A stretch of 64,000 nt of DNA from SG8-30 sp963715485 (GCA_963715485.1 OY970244.1:2232001-2296000), one strand, 5' to 3'. Shown: positions 27,454-36,156, numbered from the stretch's first letter. Notes: a model not told the origin generated them from the sequence alone. Translations and numbers: made by a program.

Positions 27454-29931
27454 TCAGAGCCTCGCGCCAAGATAGGCGGCGAGCCGCAGCAGGTCGCCGA
27501 AGACCCCACCTGCCGTCACCGCTGGCCCAGCACCGGGACCCTGCACGATCAGCGGGTTGTCGGCATAACGCTCAGTCACGAAGCGGACGATGTTGTCGGT
27601 CAATGCCATGTTGGCGAATGAGTGCTGCCCGGGCAGCCTCTCCACCCCGACCGTCGCGCGTCCGTCGGCGGTCAGCCGGCCGACATAGCGCAGGACCTGG
27701 TTGCTGGCGCGTGCCTCGTCGAGCATGCGCTGCATGTCGGCGTCAAATCGCGGAAGCCCTTCCAGGTACTCGTCCATCGAGCAGTCGCGCAGATCTGCGG
27801 GTACCAGGCTCTCGACCGTCACATCGTCGAGCTCCAGCGTGAGGCCCATCTCGCGGCCGAGGATGATGAGCTTGCGCGCCACGTCCATGCCAGACAGGTC
27901 GTCGCGCGGGTCGGGTTCGGTGTAACCCTTCGACTTGGCCTCGCGGACGATCTGCGAGAACGGCACCGAGCCGTCAAAGATATTGAACAGGTAGGCCAGC
28001 GTGCCGGAAAAGATCCCCTCGATGGCGCGGATCTGGTCACCGGTTTCCCGCAGGTCCCGCAGCGTCATCACCACCGGCAGCCCTGCTCCGACGTTGGCCT
28101 CGTAGAGAAAGTGTGCTCCCGAGCGCCTGCCCGCCTCGCGCAGCTCCCGGTAGTAGGGCAGCGGCCCGCTGTTGGCCTTCTTGTTCGGCGTGACAATGTG
28201 AATCCCGGCGGCGAGCCATTCGGCATAGCGCATGCCAACTCCGCTGTCCGCAGTGCAGTCAATAATCACGCGATGCGGCAGATGCCCGGCCGCGACGTGC
28301 TGGGTGAAGCGGTCCAGGTCGACTGGCTCGGCGCGTTCGAGCGCCCCGCGCCAGTTCGCGAGGTCTATTTCGCGCTCCGCCAGCAGCATCCGTTGCGAGC
28401 CGGCAATGCCACGCACGCGCAGGTCCACGTTGAAGTCGCGCTTGAGCCGGGCCGCCTGCGAGGCCAGCTGGTCGAGCAGGACTGAACCCACGGTACCGGG
28501 ACCGATCAGCCCGATGGACAGGGTGTGGGGCGAGAGATAGAAGCTCGAATGGATGGCACGCAAGGCCTTCGAGGCATCACGACCGTCGATGACTGCCGAG
28601 ATATTGCGTTCGGAGGCGCCCTGGGCGATTGCGCGGATGTTCACCGCCGCATTGCCGAGCGCACTGAAGACCTTGGCCGATACGCCATGGGTGCCTGCCA
28701 TGCCGTCGCCGACGACGGCGATGATCGAGCAACCGGTGCTGACCTCGACGTTCTGGATCTGGCCTTCGCGCAGTTCCGTCGCGAACGCGCGCCGGACGAC
28801 CTGGTCCGCCAGCACTGCCTGGGACTCCGGGATCGCAAAACAGATCGAATGTTCCGAGCTGCCCTGGGAAATGAGGATCACCGAGATATCCTCGTCCCGG
28901 AGCGCCCCGAACAGGCGATGCGCGGTGCCCGGAACACCGATCATTCCGGCACCTTCGAGGTTCACCAGCGCGACGCTTTCGATGCTGGTGATGCCCTTGA
29001 CCGCCTGTTCCGAGGCTGGCCTGGCGCAGATGACGGTGCCGTTCTTTTCCGGCGCGAAGGTGTTGCGGATCCAGATCGGAATTTCCCGCTCGACCGCGGG
29101 CGCCATGGTCTGCGGGTGGATCACCTTGGCGCCAAAATAGGCCAGTTCCATCGCCTCGTTGTAGGACAGCGAGTCGATGACCTTGGCATCAGGCACCCGG
29201 CGCGGATCGGCCGAGAGCACGCCGTCAACATCGGTCCAGATGACGATTTCCTCGGCATCGAGCAAGGCGGCAAAGATCGACGCCGAGAAATCGCTGCCAT
29301 TGCGGCCGAGCGTCGTCTGTAGCCCCTTGGTGTCGGAGGCGATGTAGCCGGTGATTACCAGCGTATCGTGCGAAGCAGACCCGATTACGCGCCCGGTGTT
29401 GCTGCGGGAGGCTTCCCATTGCACGGCCGGGCCAAGCGGACCCCACTCAACCGTCAGGACCTCGCGTGCGTCGAGCCAGCGCACCGCTTGGCGGATACCG
29501 CGAGCCTGGAGGAAAGCGGCGAACAACCGGGTCGACCAGATCTCGCCGAAACCGGACACCAGATCGCGAACGTTGTGGCCCGCTGCGCGGATCAGCGTCA
29601 CGGTTTGCAGCACGCCCTCGATATCGCGCAGATCGCTCTCGAGAAGCTCGAGGTAGGCCTGTCTCGGCCCGTCCTCCAGCAGCTCCCGCGCCAGCGTCGC
29701 GTGGCGCGTCCTGAGCGCGACGAGGCCCTCGGAGCACGCGGCCTGGTCGCGTCTCGCGGCTGCCGCGACGAGCCCGAGCAACTGGTCGGTGACCCCGCGG
29801 CACGCGGACAGCACGACTGCCACCCGAGCACTCGGATCTGCCTCGATGATGTCTGCAACGCGGCGGAAGCAGGCCGCGTCGGCGACGCTCGAGCCACCAA
29901 ACTTGTGAATCCACCACCGCTGCTTGGGCAT
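27454..29931 (-). CDS. thrA: Bifunctional aspartate kinase / homoserine dehydrogenase I
   Basis: First and third steps of the aspartate-to-threonine pathway on one chain of 825 residues. The kinase domain (about 1-300) opens with WIHKFGGSSVAD. Two ACT-type regulatory regions lie in the middle (about 315-460), with VALVNLEGAGMIGVPG. The NAD(P)-binding Rossmann motif of homoserine dehydrogenase is GLIGPGTVGSVLLDQL (about residue 470). The C-terminal catalytic region has ANVGAGLPV and YTEPDPRDDLSGMDVARK. Length and order match the enterobacterial/xanthomonad ThrA. The frame is intact, unlike thrB and thrC. A promoter lies upstream; no threonine/isoleucine-rich leader peptide was found. Confidence 0.96.
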   Translation of the reverse strand: MPKQRWWIHKFGGSSVADAACFRRVADIIEADPSARVAVVLSACRGVTDQLLGLVAAAARRDQAACSEGLVALRTRHATLARELLEDGPRQAYLELLESDLRDIEGVLQTVTLIRAAGHNVRDLVSGFGEIWSTRLFAAFLQARGIRQAVRWLDAREVLTVEWGPLGPAVQWEASRSNTGRVIGSASHDTLVITGYIASDTKGLQTTLGRNGSDFSASIFAALLDAEEIVIWTDVDGVLSADPRRVPDAKVIDSLSYNEAMELAYFGAKVIHPQTMAPAVEREIPIWIRNTFAPEKNGTVICARPASEQAVKGITSIESVALVNLEGAGMIGVPGTAHRLFGALRDEDISVILISQGSSEHSICFAIPESQAVLADQVVRRAFATELREGQIQNVEVSTGCSIIAVVGDGMAGTHGVSAKVFSALGNAAVNIRAIAQGASERNISAVIDGRDASKALRAIHSSFYLSPHTLSIGLIGPGTVGSVLLDQLASQAARLKRDFNVDLRVRGIAGSQRMLLAEREIDLANWRGALERAEPVDLDRFTQHVAAGHLPHRVIIDCTADSGVGMRYAEWLAAGIHIVTPNKKANSGPLPYYRELREAGRRSGAHFLYEANVGAGLPVVMTLRDLRETGDQIRAIEGIFSGTLAYLFNIFDGSVPFSQIVREAKSKGYTEPDPRDDLSGMDVARKLIILGREMGLTLELDDVTVESLVPADLRDCSMDEYLEGLPRFDADMQRMLDEARASNQVLRYVGRLTADGRATVGVERLPGQHSFANMALTDNIVRFVTERYADNPLIVQGPGAGPAVTAGGVFGDLLRLAAYLGARL

Positions 29932-29989
29932 CGTTACGCAATCCTGTCGCGCGGCACCTGATCGACGCGACCCGCCGAAATCTCAGCAC

Positions 29990-30018
29990 CTTATGTGCAG
30001 CGCAAAAAACGTTGTCAA
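29990..30018 (-). promoter_or_regulatory. Sigma70-type promoter of thrABC
   Basis: On the minus strand a perfect TTGACA (30018-30013) is followed by a 17-base spacer and CATAAG (29995-29990), which matches 4 of 6 positions of the -10 consensus. It lies about 60 bases before the thrA ATG. No attenuator-type leader with repeated Thr/Ile codons is visible between it and the gene. Confidence 0.65.
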
Positions 30019-30043
30019 TCTATCTGTTGCGCGCGGTGGAAAC

Positions 30044-30060
30044 AAGCCGGAATCCGGCTT
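30044..30060 (-). terminator. Short hairpin after the gene at 30065-30457
   Basis: AAGCCGG and CCGGCTT form a 7-bp perfect stem with a 3-base loop, followed on the minus strand by GTTTCC. It ends 5 bases downstream of the stop of the minus-strand gene 30065-30457 and before the thrA promoter. It probably separates the two transcripts. Confidence 0.45.
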
Positions 30061-30064
30061 TCGG

Positions 30065-30457
30065 TCAGCGCCCGCGCCGGGCCTGCCAGGCCCGCAGCAA
30101 CCGTGCGCCACCTGGCAGTCTGACGAGGCGTAGCAGCCAGCGAACTACGGACCTGTCCCGCGCCCGCAATGCGTACTCTGCGAGCGCCTCGTCGAACAGG
30201 CCCGGCAGGGGTTCGTGCACCTCCAGACCGCGTGAGCTGAATTCAAAGCTTCCTTCACGACACACCAGGCGCCACCGTCCCGCCTGGTCGAGCCGCTCCA
30301 ACCTGGGATCGTGCAGCGTCGCCGGCGGCAGCGCGCCTGCGTAGCTGCCCAGTGAGAACCTTGGCGCCCCGGCACGATCTCGGACCGGCGCGATCACCAG
30401 GGCACCGGCCCGAGATACATGTGCCTGATAGTCGCCATCTGCGGCAATATTTCGCAT
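30065..30457 (-). CDS. Uncharacterised 130-residue protein
   Basis: No family recognised. The protein is soluble-looking, rich in Arg, Ala and Leu. The centre has alternating strands (RWRLVCREGSFEFSSRGLEV) and the C-terminal third is helical (LFDEALAEYALRARDRSVVRWLLRLVR). The ATG at 30457 lies 86 bases from the divergent CarS-like gene. Codon usage is like its neighbours (high GC at third positions). It is upstream of, but apparently separate from, the thr operon because a hairpin and a promoter lie between them. Confidence 0.55.
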   Translation of the reverse strand: MRNIAADGDYQAHVSRAGALVIAPVRDRAGAPRFSLGSYAGALPPATLHDPRLERLDQAGRWRLVCREGSFEFSSRGLEVHEPLPGLFDEALAEYALRARDRSVVRWLLRLVRLPGGARLLRAWQARRGR

Positions 30458-30543
30458 TCCGGGATCATATCAGCCGGGGACGCGGCCCCCGAGCTCATGC
30501 ATCATTGCTTCATGCCGAGACTACCGGGAACCTGTATCTGACC

Positions 30544-31032
30544 ATGAGCGACTGGATCTCCCTGCACGGCCTCGCGCTGCTGGTCGCGGCAAACAGCGCA
30601 CCGGTCGTCGCTGCGTGGATTGCCGGCTCGCGCGTCAACTGGCCACTCGACGGTGGCAAGGTGATGAAGGACGGTCGGCAAGTGCTTGGGGCTCACAAGA
30701 CCTGGCGCGGGCTTGGCGCCGCGGTGCTGCTGGCGGGCGGAGTCGCGCTGGCCCTTGGCCAGTCGTTTGGCGCCGGAGCGGCATTTGGCGCGGCGGCGAT
30801 GCTGGGAGACGCCCTGTCCAGCTTCATCAAACGGCGGCTCGACTGCAGGCCCGGCGCCTGGCTACCCGGGCTCGACCAGCTGCCGGAAGCCGCTCTGCCG
30901 CTATGGCTTGGCTACGGGTTTCTTGACCTCGATACCGTATCCTTCACCGGGACCTTGCTAGCCTTCTCTGGACTCGACCTCATCGCCTCGCGCACCCTCG
31001 GATCGAGCCGCAGACAGAAAGGCCCAGGATGA
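30544..31032 (+). CDS. CarS-like (CDP-archaeol synthase family) membrane protein
   Basis: A 162-residue inner-membrane protein with four to five hydrophobic segments. Conserved marks of this family (CTP-dependent cytidylyltransferase of isoprenoid or other lipid acceptors) are VLGAHKTWRGL at about residue 44, LGDALSSFIKRRLDCRPG at about 89-106 and PGLDQLPEAALPLWLGY. Archaeal CarS makes CDP-archaeol; the substrate in bacteria is not settled. The ATG at 30544 gives the family-like N-terminus. A zinc-ribbon methyltransferase starts 34 bases after its stop, so the two may work together. Confidence 0.75.
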   Translation: MSDWISLHGLALLVAANSAPVVAAWIAGSRVNWPLDGGKVMKDGRQVLGAHKTWRGLGAAVLLAGGVALALGQSFGAGAAFGAAAMLGDALSSFIKRRLDCRPGAWLPGLDQLPEAALPLWLGYGFLDLDTVSFTGTLLAFSGLDLIASRTLGSSRRQKGPG

Positions 31033-31066
31033 TGCGATCGACTCCGGGAAGCCGGAGGTGACTGAT

Positions 31067-32454
31067 ATGCAGACGCATCGAGAAGTCGAAACCGTTGCAC
31101 CGCTGCTGGCCTGCCCGGCCTGCGGCGACGCCCCACTTGCGCCGACCGCGGCCGGCTTCTCCTGCGCAGTCTGCGGCGCCAGTTTTCCCGCTGGTCGATT
31201 CGATACCGTGGCTGTTTCCTGAACCTGCTGCAGCTATTGGGTGAATGGCGCGGCAGGTTGCACCTGTTGCTCGAATACCTCGCACGCGAGGCCAGTGCGT
31301 GTAGACGTGAGCTAGAGCCCAACTCTCTCCACGACCTGACCCGCCAGCGACTGCGGGTGCTGGCCCATGGCCACGAGGACCAGGCCGTCCGGATCAGCGA
31401 ACTGCTCGCACCGCTCGGGCTGCAGGCACGCCAGGAGCGTTACGAGGTACACCTCGCACTCGGTACACGCTTGCCGAACACACAAGGCCTGACCAATTAC
31501 TACGCCAACATTCACCGCGACTGGTGCTGGGGCGGATTGGAGAACCACGCCGTCTGTGAGCTCGTAGCCGTACTCTTTGAGCCTGCTGGCCCGCCACGGC
31601 GGCTCCTGGTGCTGGGCGCCGGTGCGGGCCGCCTGGCCTACGATCTCCACCAGTCGCAGGGCATCGAGACCACCGTTGCGCTCGACTTCAATCCTCTGCT
31701 GGCAATGGTTGGACGACGTGCCAGCAAGGGTGAGGTCCTGTCGCTGTACGAATTCCCGATCGCGCCGCGCTCGATCGCCGATCATGCGATCCTGCGCGAA
31801 CTGGCAGCGCCGGTGCCGGCGCGCGCAGGGCTGTCTTTCATCCTCGGCGATGCCCTGGCTGCCCCGCTGGCTGCAGGCGCATTCGACGCCGTGCTGACCC
31901 CATGGTTCGTCGACATCGTGCCGGATGACCTGCCGATGCTGATGCGACGAGTCAACCGCTTGCTGGCACCCGATGGAAACTGGCTGTTTCTCGGTTCGCT
32001 CGCCTGGGCCGATCGCCCGCCGTCGCAGTGCTACAGCCTCGAGGAACTTCTGGCACTGGCCCCTTCAGCGGGATTTGCTCCCGGCGCGGTGCGCGAACAG
32101 AAAATACCCTACATGGACTCGCCGGCAAGCCGGCACGCGCGGGTCGAAACTATCATCGCATTTGCGGCCGAGAAGCGAGCTGAAGTTGTACAACCAGGTC
32201 CGGCCGCGACGCAACCGGCGTGGCTGAACGATCCAGACCTGCCGGTGCCCGCACTGCCCTCATTTCGTGAGCAATCCCTGTCCACGCGCGTCTATGCTTT
32301 CATCATGGCAATGATCGACGGACGACGCAGCATCTACGACATGGCCGCACTGATGGAGGAACAGAAACTGATGCCCGCAACGGATGCCGTTCCCGCCATC
32401 CGCCAGTTCCTGGCGCGCATGCTTGCTGACGCCAACAAGCGCGCCAATTTCTGA
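31067..32454 (+). CDS. Zinc-ribbon SAM-dependent methyltransferase with C-terminal PqqD-like domain (two frameshifts)
   Basis: The gene begins at ATG 31067 with a Trm112-like zinc ribbon (CPAC and CAVC). Then two one-base shifts occur: after FP near 31190 and in the GGG near 31230. The readable middle frame gives LVDSIPWLFPEP, the usual continuation of such ribbons. The main part from 31237 has NYYANIHRDWCWGG, SAM motif I VLGAGAGRLAYDL and the acidic VALDFNPLL, resembling N2227/carnosine-methyltransferase-type proteins. The last 55 residues (IDGRRSIYDMAALMEE then FLARML) look like a PqqD/RRE winged helix. Removing two bases gives about 461 residues. Substrate unknown. Confidence 0.72.
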
Positions 32455-32500
32455 CCAGACACATGGCTCTCAGTAACCTGCAGGCAGCGGAGTGGTGCCA

Positions 32501-32689
32501 GTGAGCCACGACAAGATCCTGCCGCACGGCGAAGCACTGCGCCGCGCCGTGCGCTGGCTCGGTGAACAGCGGCGCCACGACACAGCTGCCATCGAGGAAG
32601 CGGCGAGACGCTTCGACCTGACGCCTGCAGAGGAAGAATTCCTGCTCACGCACTTTTGCGGCGATACAGCGCCGCCAGGCACCATGTAG
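32501..32689 (+). CDS. Small conserved protein, 62 residues
   Basis: A short, mostly helical, acidic/basic protein (RRAVRWLGEQRRHDTAAIEEAARRFDL split around a Pro-Ala turn, then EEEFLLTHFCGD). I think similar small proteins occur in Proteobacteria, but I cannot name a family. GTG at 32501 is chosen because GGAG at 32489-32492 sits 8 bases upstream; a GTG at 32492 would add three residues. It follows the methyltransferase by 46 bases and probably shares its transcript. Confidence 0.55.
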   Translation: MSHDKILPHGEALRRAVRWLGEQRRHDTAAIEEAARRFDLTPAEEEFLLTHFCGDTAPPGTM

Positions 32690-33092
32690 AAAATCAATCA
32701 GGAAAGATGCTGATTTGCGGGACCCGCTATGGGACTAGATTTGATACACCGCAAGGGACCCTCTGTGGCTAGGGATGCTGAGCGGGACGCGCCGGTGGCG
32801 CGGTGGCTCTTTGGAGTCGCTGACTCGTCGCGGACGCGGATGGTCCTCTCAAGGGGATCGGCCTGCCTCGCCGGTGGAGCGCTCGAGAGCACCGCCAAAA
32901 TGAGGGAAGGCAAGGAGCCGCCGGGCCTCGACGTCGCGAGATGTCGGGGCCTCGCCATGTCTGGCACTCCGGTCTGACCAGATTGCGTAGCTCCGGTCCT
33001 GAGGTCCGGGCTGGCGGGCAATCCGACAGCTGAGAAGCTCGAATTTCCGATACGTTTCACCTGAGGCATGATGTCATCGTGCAACGCCAACG
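32690..33092. other. Non-coding-looking stretch, no gene recognised
   Basis: About 400 bases in which no frame on either strand looks like a real protein. The plus-strand frame at 32729-32977 is low quality. Short inverted repeats exist (GAGTC-GCT-GACTC near 32814-32826, and GCTCCGG with CCGGGCT around 32990-33012), so an RNA is possible. I tested it by eye against RNase P RNA, tmRNA, 6S RNA and SRP RNA signatures and found none. Confidence 0.4.
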
Positions 33093-33104
33093 ATGGACGA
33101 GCGC

Positions 33105-33230
33105 ATGTTGACGACGCGCTCACGCCTGTCGCTCGCGCTACTGATGATTGCGATGGTCGCCGGCTGCGCTGCACAACGCTTCAAGGGTGTCACGGACAGC
33201 GCTCCGGCAGACACAACCTGCCCCGACTAA
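33105..33230 (+). CDS. Small putative lipoprotein, 41 residues
   Basis: ATG 33105 (or ATG 33093, adding MDER) opens a classic lipoprotein signal: basic TTRSRLS, hydrophobic LALLMIAMV and the lipobox VAGC. After cleavage only about 21 residues remain, beginning CAAQRFKG and ending TTCPD with a second cysteine. The stop overlaps by four bases the 3' end of the convergent outer-membrane protein gene. No family recognised; support is the signal architecture alone. Confidence 0.5.
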   Translation: MLTTRSRLSLALLMIAMVAGCAAQRFKGVTDSAPADTTCPD

Positions 33231-34157
33231 TTTGTTGCGACCGCGTAGGCCAGTGAGGCGACGGTGAAGTCGCCACCGGATTTGGTCACGACGCCCTTGC
33301 TGAAGCCCGCCTTGAGCAGGTGCCGCTTCTTGAAGGGCCAGGCCAACGTGAGTCCCATGCGCGAGTTGCGCTGGAAATCGGCCCGCCTGTCGTCGTCGAG
33401 GTAGCTCCTGCCCCCGGCATAGTAGTTGCCGTCGAGCGATACCCACATGCCGGAGACTATCACCCGAACGAGATGGGCCTCGACGGCCAGGATGGGATCC
33501 TGCCCGCGTGTGTATCCGAGGAAGTCGTCGTTGTCCTGGAAGAACCAGGCACCACCCGACATTTCCAGTATCCATTGACCGCCAAGAGGATAGATGTATC
33601 CGAGCTGCAGCCGGGTGGCCCAGCGGTTGCTGCCAATATTGATGAGCTTGTCACCGTTGTACTCGCCCGTGGGGACCACCACCCGGATGCTCGCGCCGAG
33701 GATCGGATGGGCGTCCGCCACCAGTTCGCGGAACTGCTCGCGATTCATCGCCGGCGCACCAATCAGGTTGATCGAGGCCGTGACGGCCACGTCACCGATG
33801 CCGCTGACGTCCGCCCGGGCCGGCTGCCCCAGGTACATGCCCTTAGTGGTGCCATCGACCAGCGGCAGCTCGACCTTGATGTTGGCCGTTCGGCCGAAAC
33901 AGGTCCACGGTCTTCTGGTAGCCGACCACCGCGGTGCTGATACTCGAGTCGACACCGGAGATTGGCAGCGAGGCATCCGTGACGACATCGCCCGACGAGT
34001 AGGAATAGCCGGCCAGCACGAGCTTGGTGCCCGTTGGGGCAGGCCAGTAGGCACGCGGCGACAGTTCCTGTGCCGCCAAGGGCGCCGCCGCCAGCAACCA
34101 CAGGAGTCCGACGGCGGCTATCGCCCACCGTGAACGATCGTCGGTCGCGCCAGTCAC
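33227..34157 (-). CDS. Outer-membrane beta-barrel transporter-like protein (frameshift near 33896)
   Basis: Resembles the family of about 300-residue outer-membrane proteins annotated as transporter / MetA-pathway of phenol degradation. The start is GTG 34157, followed by a signal peptide (WAIAAVGLLWLLAAAPLAAQ). The N-terminal part runs to VVGYQKTVDLF, where one extra T in a TTT run shifts the frame. The rest continues GRTANIKVELPLVDG with alternating beta strands (ILEMSGGAWFFQDND, HLLKAGFSKGVVTKSGG) to the stop. Joined length is about 309 residues. The glycine-zipper gene ends 10 bases upstream, so the two are probably co-transcribed. Confidence 0.72.
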
Positions 34158-34167
34158 CCGCGGAGCA

Positions 34168-34722
34168 CTAGTTGACCGTGTAACCCTTGGCCTGCAGACA
34201 GGCGGAGAACCCCTTGTTAAAGGTCTCACGCTGCTGCTGCTGCTGAGCCTCCGCCCCCTGCTGTGCAGCCTGCTGCTGTTCAGCGGCCTGGGACTCGGAC
34301 TCCGCCTTGTTCTTGCGGCTCTGCCGGCCGCCCGCAACTACACCGGCTGTGGCGCCGATCGCAGCGCCTTTGCCCGCGTCGTCGTCAGCAATCTCGCCGA
34401 CGATGGCGCCGGCCGCCGCGCCGCGTGCGGCTCCGCGCAGGCGGGATCCGTCCGCGCTGGACGACTGGGCCGTCTGCTGGGAAGGCTGTGCCGGGGCCGC
34501 CACGGGTGCCATCGGGTCGATGCCGGTATTGGTCTTTGACCAGGCGTAGCACTCCCCTTCGTCCTGGGCCTGCTGCTGTGCGTTCTGGTCCTGCGCTGGA
34601 AAGACCACGACCCCGAGTGACTTGGATATTGACTGGGTTGGCGCCGGGGCCGGCACCGGCTGCTGTGCTCCGGCACCGCCAGCCACCGCCAGCGCTGCGC
34701 TGGCAACGAGCGTCCTCAGCAT
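34168..34722 (-). CDS. Secreted glycine-zipper protein
   Basis: A 184-residue protein with a signal peptide (MLRTLVASAALAVAGGAGAQ) from ATG 34722, which has GGAG 8 bases upstream. A Gln-rich linker (AQDQNAQQQAQDEGE) precedes the glycine-zipper region RLRGAARGAAAGAIVGEIADD through GAAIGATAGVVAGG at about 90-130, a motif able to insert in membranes. A second Gln-rich segment follows and the C-terminus has FNKGFSACLQAKGY, frequent in this group of YMGG/Gly-zipper proteins. Its physiological role is not known. Confidence 0.7.
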   Translation of the reverse strand: MLRTLVASAALAVAGGAGAQQPVPAPAPTQSISKSLGVVVFPAQDQNAQQQAQDEGECYAWSKTNTGIDPMAPVAAPAQPSQQTAQSSSADGSRLRGAARGAAAGAIVGEIADDDAGKGAAIGATAGVVAGGRQSRKNKAESESQAAEQQQAAQQGAEAQQQQQRETFNKGFSACLQAKGYTVN

Positions 34723-34945
34723 TGTTGTCTCCATGTCGGCCAGTGCGATCAATTGTAGCCGCAGAATCCTTGTCCCGGGTGGTTGTTTGGATGATGCTGC
34801 ATGCTCTCGCGAAGGATAAGAGAGCAACAGTAATGGCAGATGGTCACGACCTCCAGCTACGCCTGCTAGTCTACAGCGATCAACAAAGTGGAGCGACTGT
34901 ATGACCCGGCGTGCGGACTATCTTTGCTGACTGGCTGCAAACTCT

Positions 34946-36004
34946 GTGGTGTTGGTCCTCGGGTGCCGGGCACTGTGCGGCCGCGCGGAAGCGCAGGCGC
35001 TCCGCCAGGATCTCGACGGCCCGCTCAATGCCCGGTCCAGCGTGTCCTGCCCCTCTCCGGAATTGTATTCGCCACTCCGACCGGATCCGGAAGGCACACC
35101 GACGGTCGTGGGCGTGGCGCTGTTGTTCCAGAATATCTCGCGGCTCGACGACGTAGAGCAAACCATGACCGCGAATATCTACGTCGCGTTGCGCTGGCAC
35201 GACCCGCGCCTGGCGGATGCCGGTCGCGGCGAAGGATCGGCCAACTGTCCCATTCCCGGCAAGGAGCTGTGGGTGCCGCTCATCGAGCCGGAGAACCTGC
35301 GCTCCAGGCAGCTGCTCTACGACAAGCGATTCCTGGTCGACGCCGATGGGACTGTCACGCTGATGCGGCGGGTGTTGGTCGAGATCGCTAACCCTCTCGA
35401 CCTGCACGATTTTCCCTTTGACCAGCATCAGTTCCAGATCACGCTTTGGCCGACCTTCTCCGAAGTGGACGAGATCGTGTTCCAGCCCCTGAACCGGTGG
35501 CTGGTCGTTAATCCAAGTCTATCGCTGCTGGGCTGGGAAGCCGGCGCTGCTGCTGCCTCCGTCCGGGAGTCGGCGCGCATCGCGCGGTCGGGCATGTACT
35601 CGCGGTATGACCTGGTGATCGAGTTCACGCGGGACTGGAGCTTCTACGCGTTGAAGTTGGGCGTGCCGCTTATCCTGATCGTCTTGATGGCCTACGCTGT
35701 CTATTTCCTTCCTCCCACCGCGGTGGCTCAGCAGGTCGCAGTAGGAATGACCTCGATGCTGACGCTGGTCGCATACATGCTGGCCCTCGGCAGCAGCCTG
35801 CCCAAGATTTCCTACTTGACCCGGATGGACCAGCTGTTCGTCGGGTGCGCGGTACTTGTGTTCATCGGCCTGGTCAAGGCCATCCTCACGACAATGTGGG
35901 TGCAACAGGTGGCGACGAATGTAATTCACAGGGTCGATATCCTGGGACGGTGGCTGTATCCCATTGCGCTGCTGCTGGTCATGCTGATCGCGCTCGTTTT
36001 GTAG
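34946..36004 (+). CDS. Prokaryotic pentameric ligand-gated ion channel (Cys-loop family homologue)
   Basis: A 352-residue GLIC/ELIC-type channel. The N-terminal extracellular beta domain (about 35-215) contains TANIYVALRWHDPRL and the family FPFD turn (HDFPFDQHQFQITLWP, the prokaryotic Cys-loop without cysteines). The membrane part has four helices: M1 LGVPLILIVLMAYAVYFL, M2 TAVAQQVAVGMTSMLTLVAYML, M3 after LPKISYLTRMDQLFVG and M4 LYPIALLLVMLIALVL. The GTG at 34946 is the first usable start in this frame. However, an ATG at 34902 with a good GGAG reaches this frame only through a one-base shift; the signal peptide LAANSVVLVLGCRAL...AEAQA would then be complete. The ligand is unknown. Confidence 0.88.
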   Translation: MVLVLGCRALCGRAEAQALRQDLDGPLNARSSVSCPSPELYSPLRPDPEGTPTVVGVALLFQNISRLDDVEQTMTANIYVALRWHDPRLADAGRGEGSANCPIPGKELWVPLIEPENLRSRQLLYDKRFLVDADGTVTLMRRVLVEIANPLDLHDFPFDQHQFQITLWPTFSEVDEIVFQPLNRWLVVNPSLSLLGWEAGAAAASVRESARIARSGMYSRYDLVIEFTRDWSFYALKLGVPLILIVLMAYAVYFLPPTAVAQQVAVGMTSMLTLVAYMLALGSSLPKISYLTRMDQLFVGCAVLVFIGLVKAILTTMWVQQVATNVIHRVDILGRWLYPIALLLVMLIALVL

Positions 36005-36156
36005 AGTCGAACCGACAGCGCAGATGCGATCAATGGGATCGCTGCCTCGAGCCTTCCCTGGGACTCCCGCCGGGCGGCATAGCTGATGACCCACGAGGAA
36101 GTTCCAGCCACTCGCCCCGGTTGGGACCACTGAAACTCCAATTTTTCATGGTTGAT

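Noticed and set aside
29932..30018. A thr leader peptide/attenuator
   Set aside because: No short frame with runs of Thr and Ile codons and no terminator/antiterminator pair lies between promoter and thrA.
31067..31222. Independent 51-residue zinc-ribbon protein
   Set aside because: The following bases continue the ribbon in another frame into the methyltransferase, so it is more likely the first piece of one gene.
32729..32977. 82-residue plus-strand frame
   Set aside because: No ribosome-binding site, no family pattern and unlike codon usage; kept as non-coding.
32690..33092. 6S RNA, tmRNA, RNase P RNA or SRP RNA
   Set aside because: None of the conserved ends or cores of these RNAs could be found by eye.
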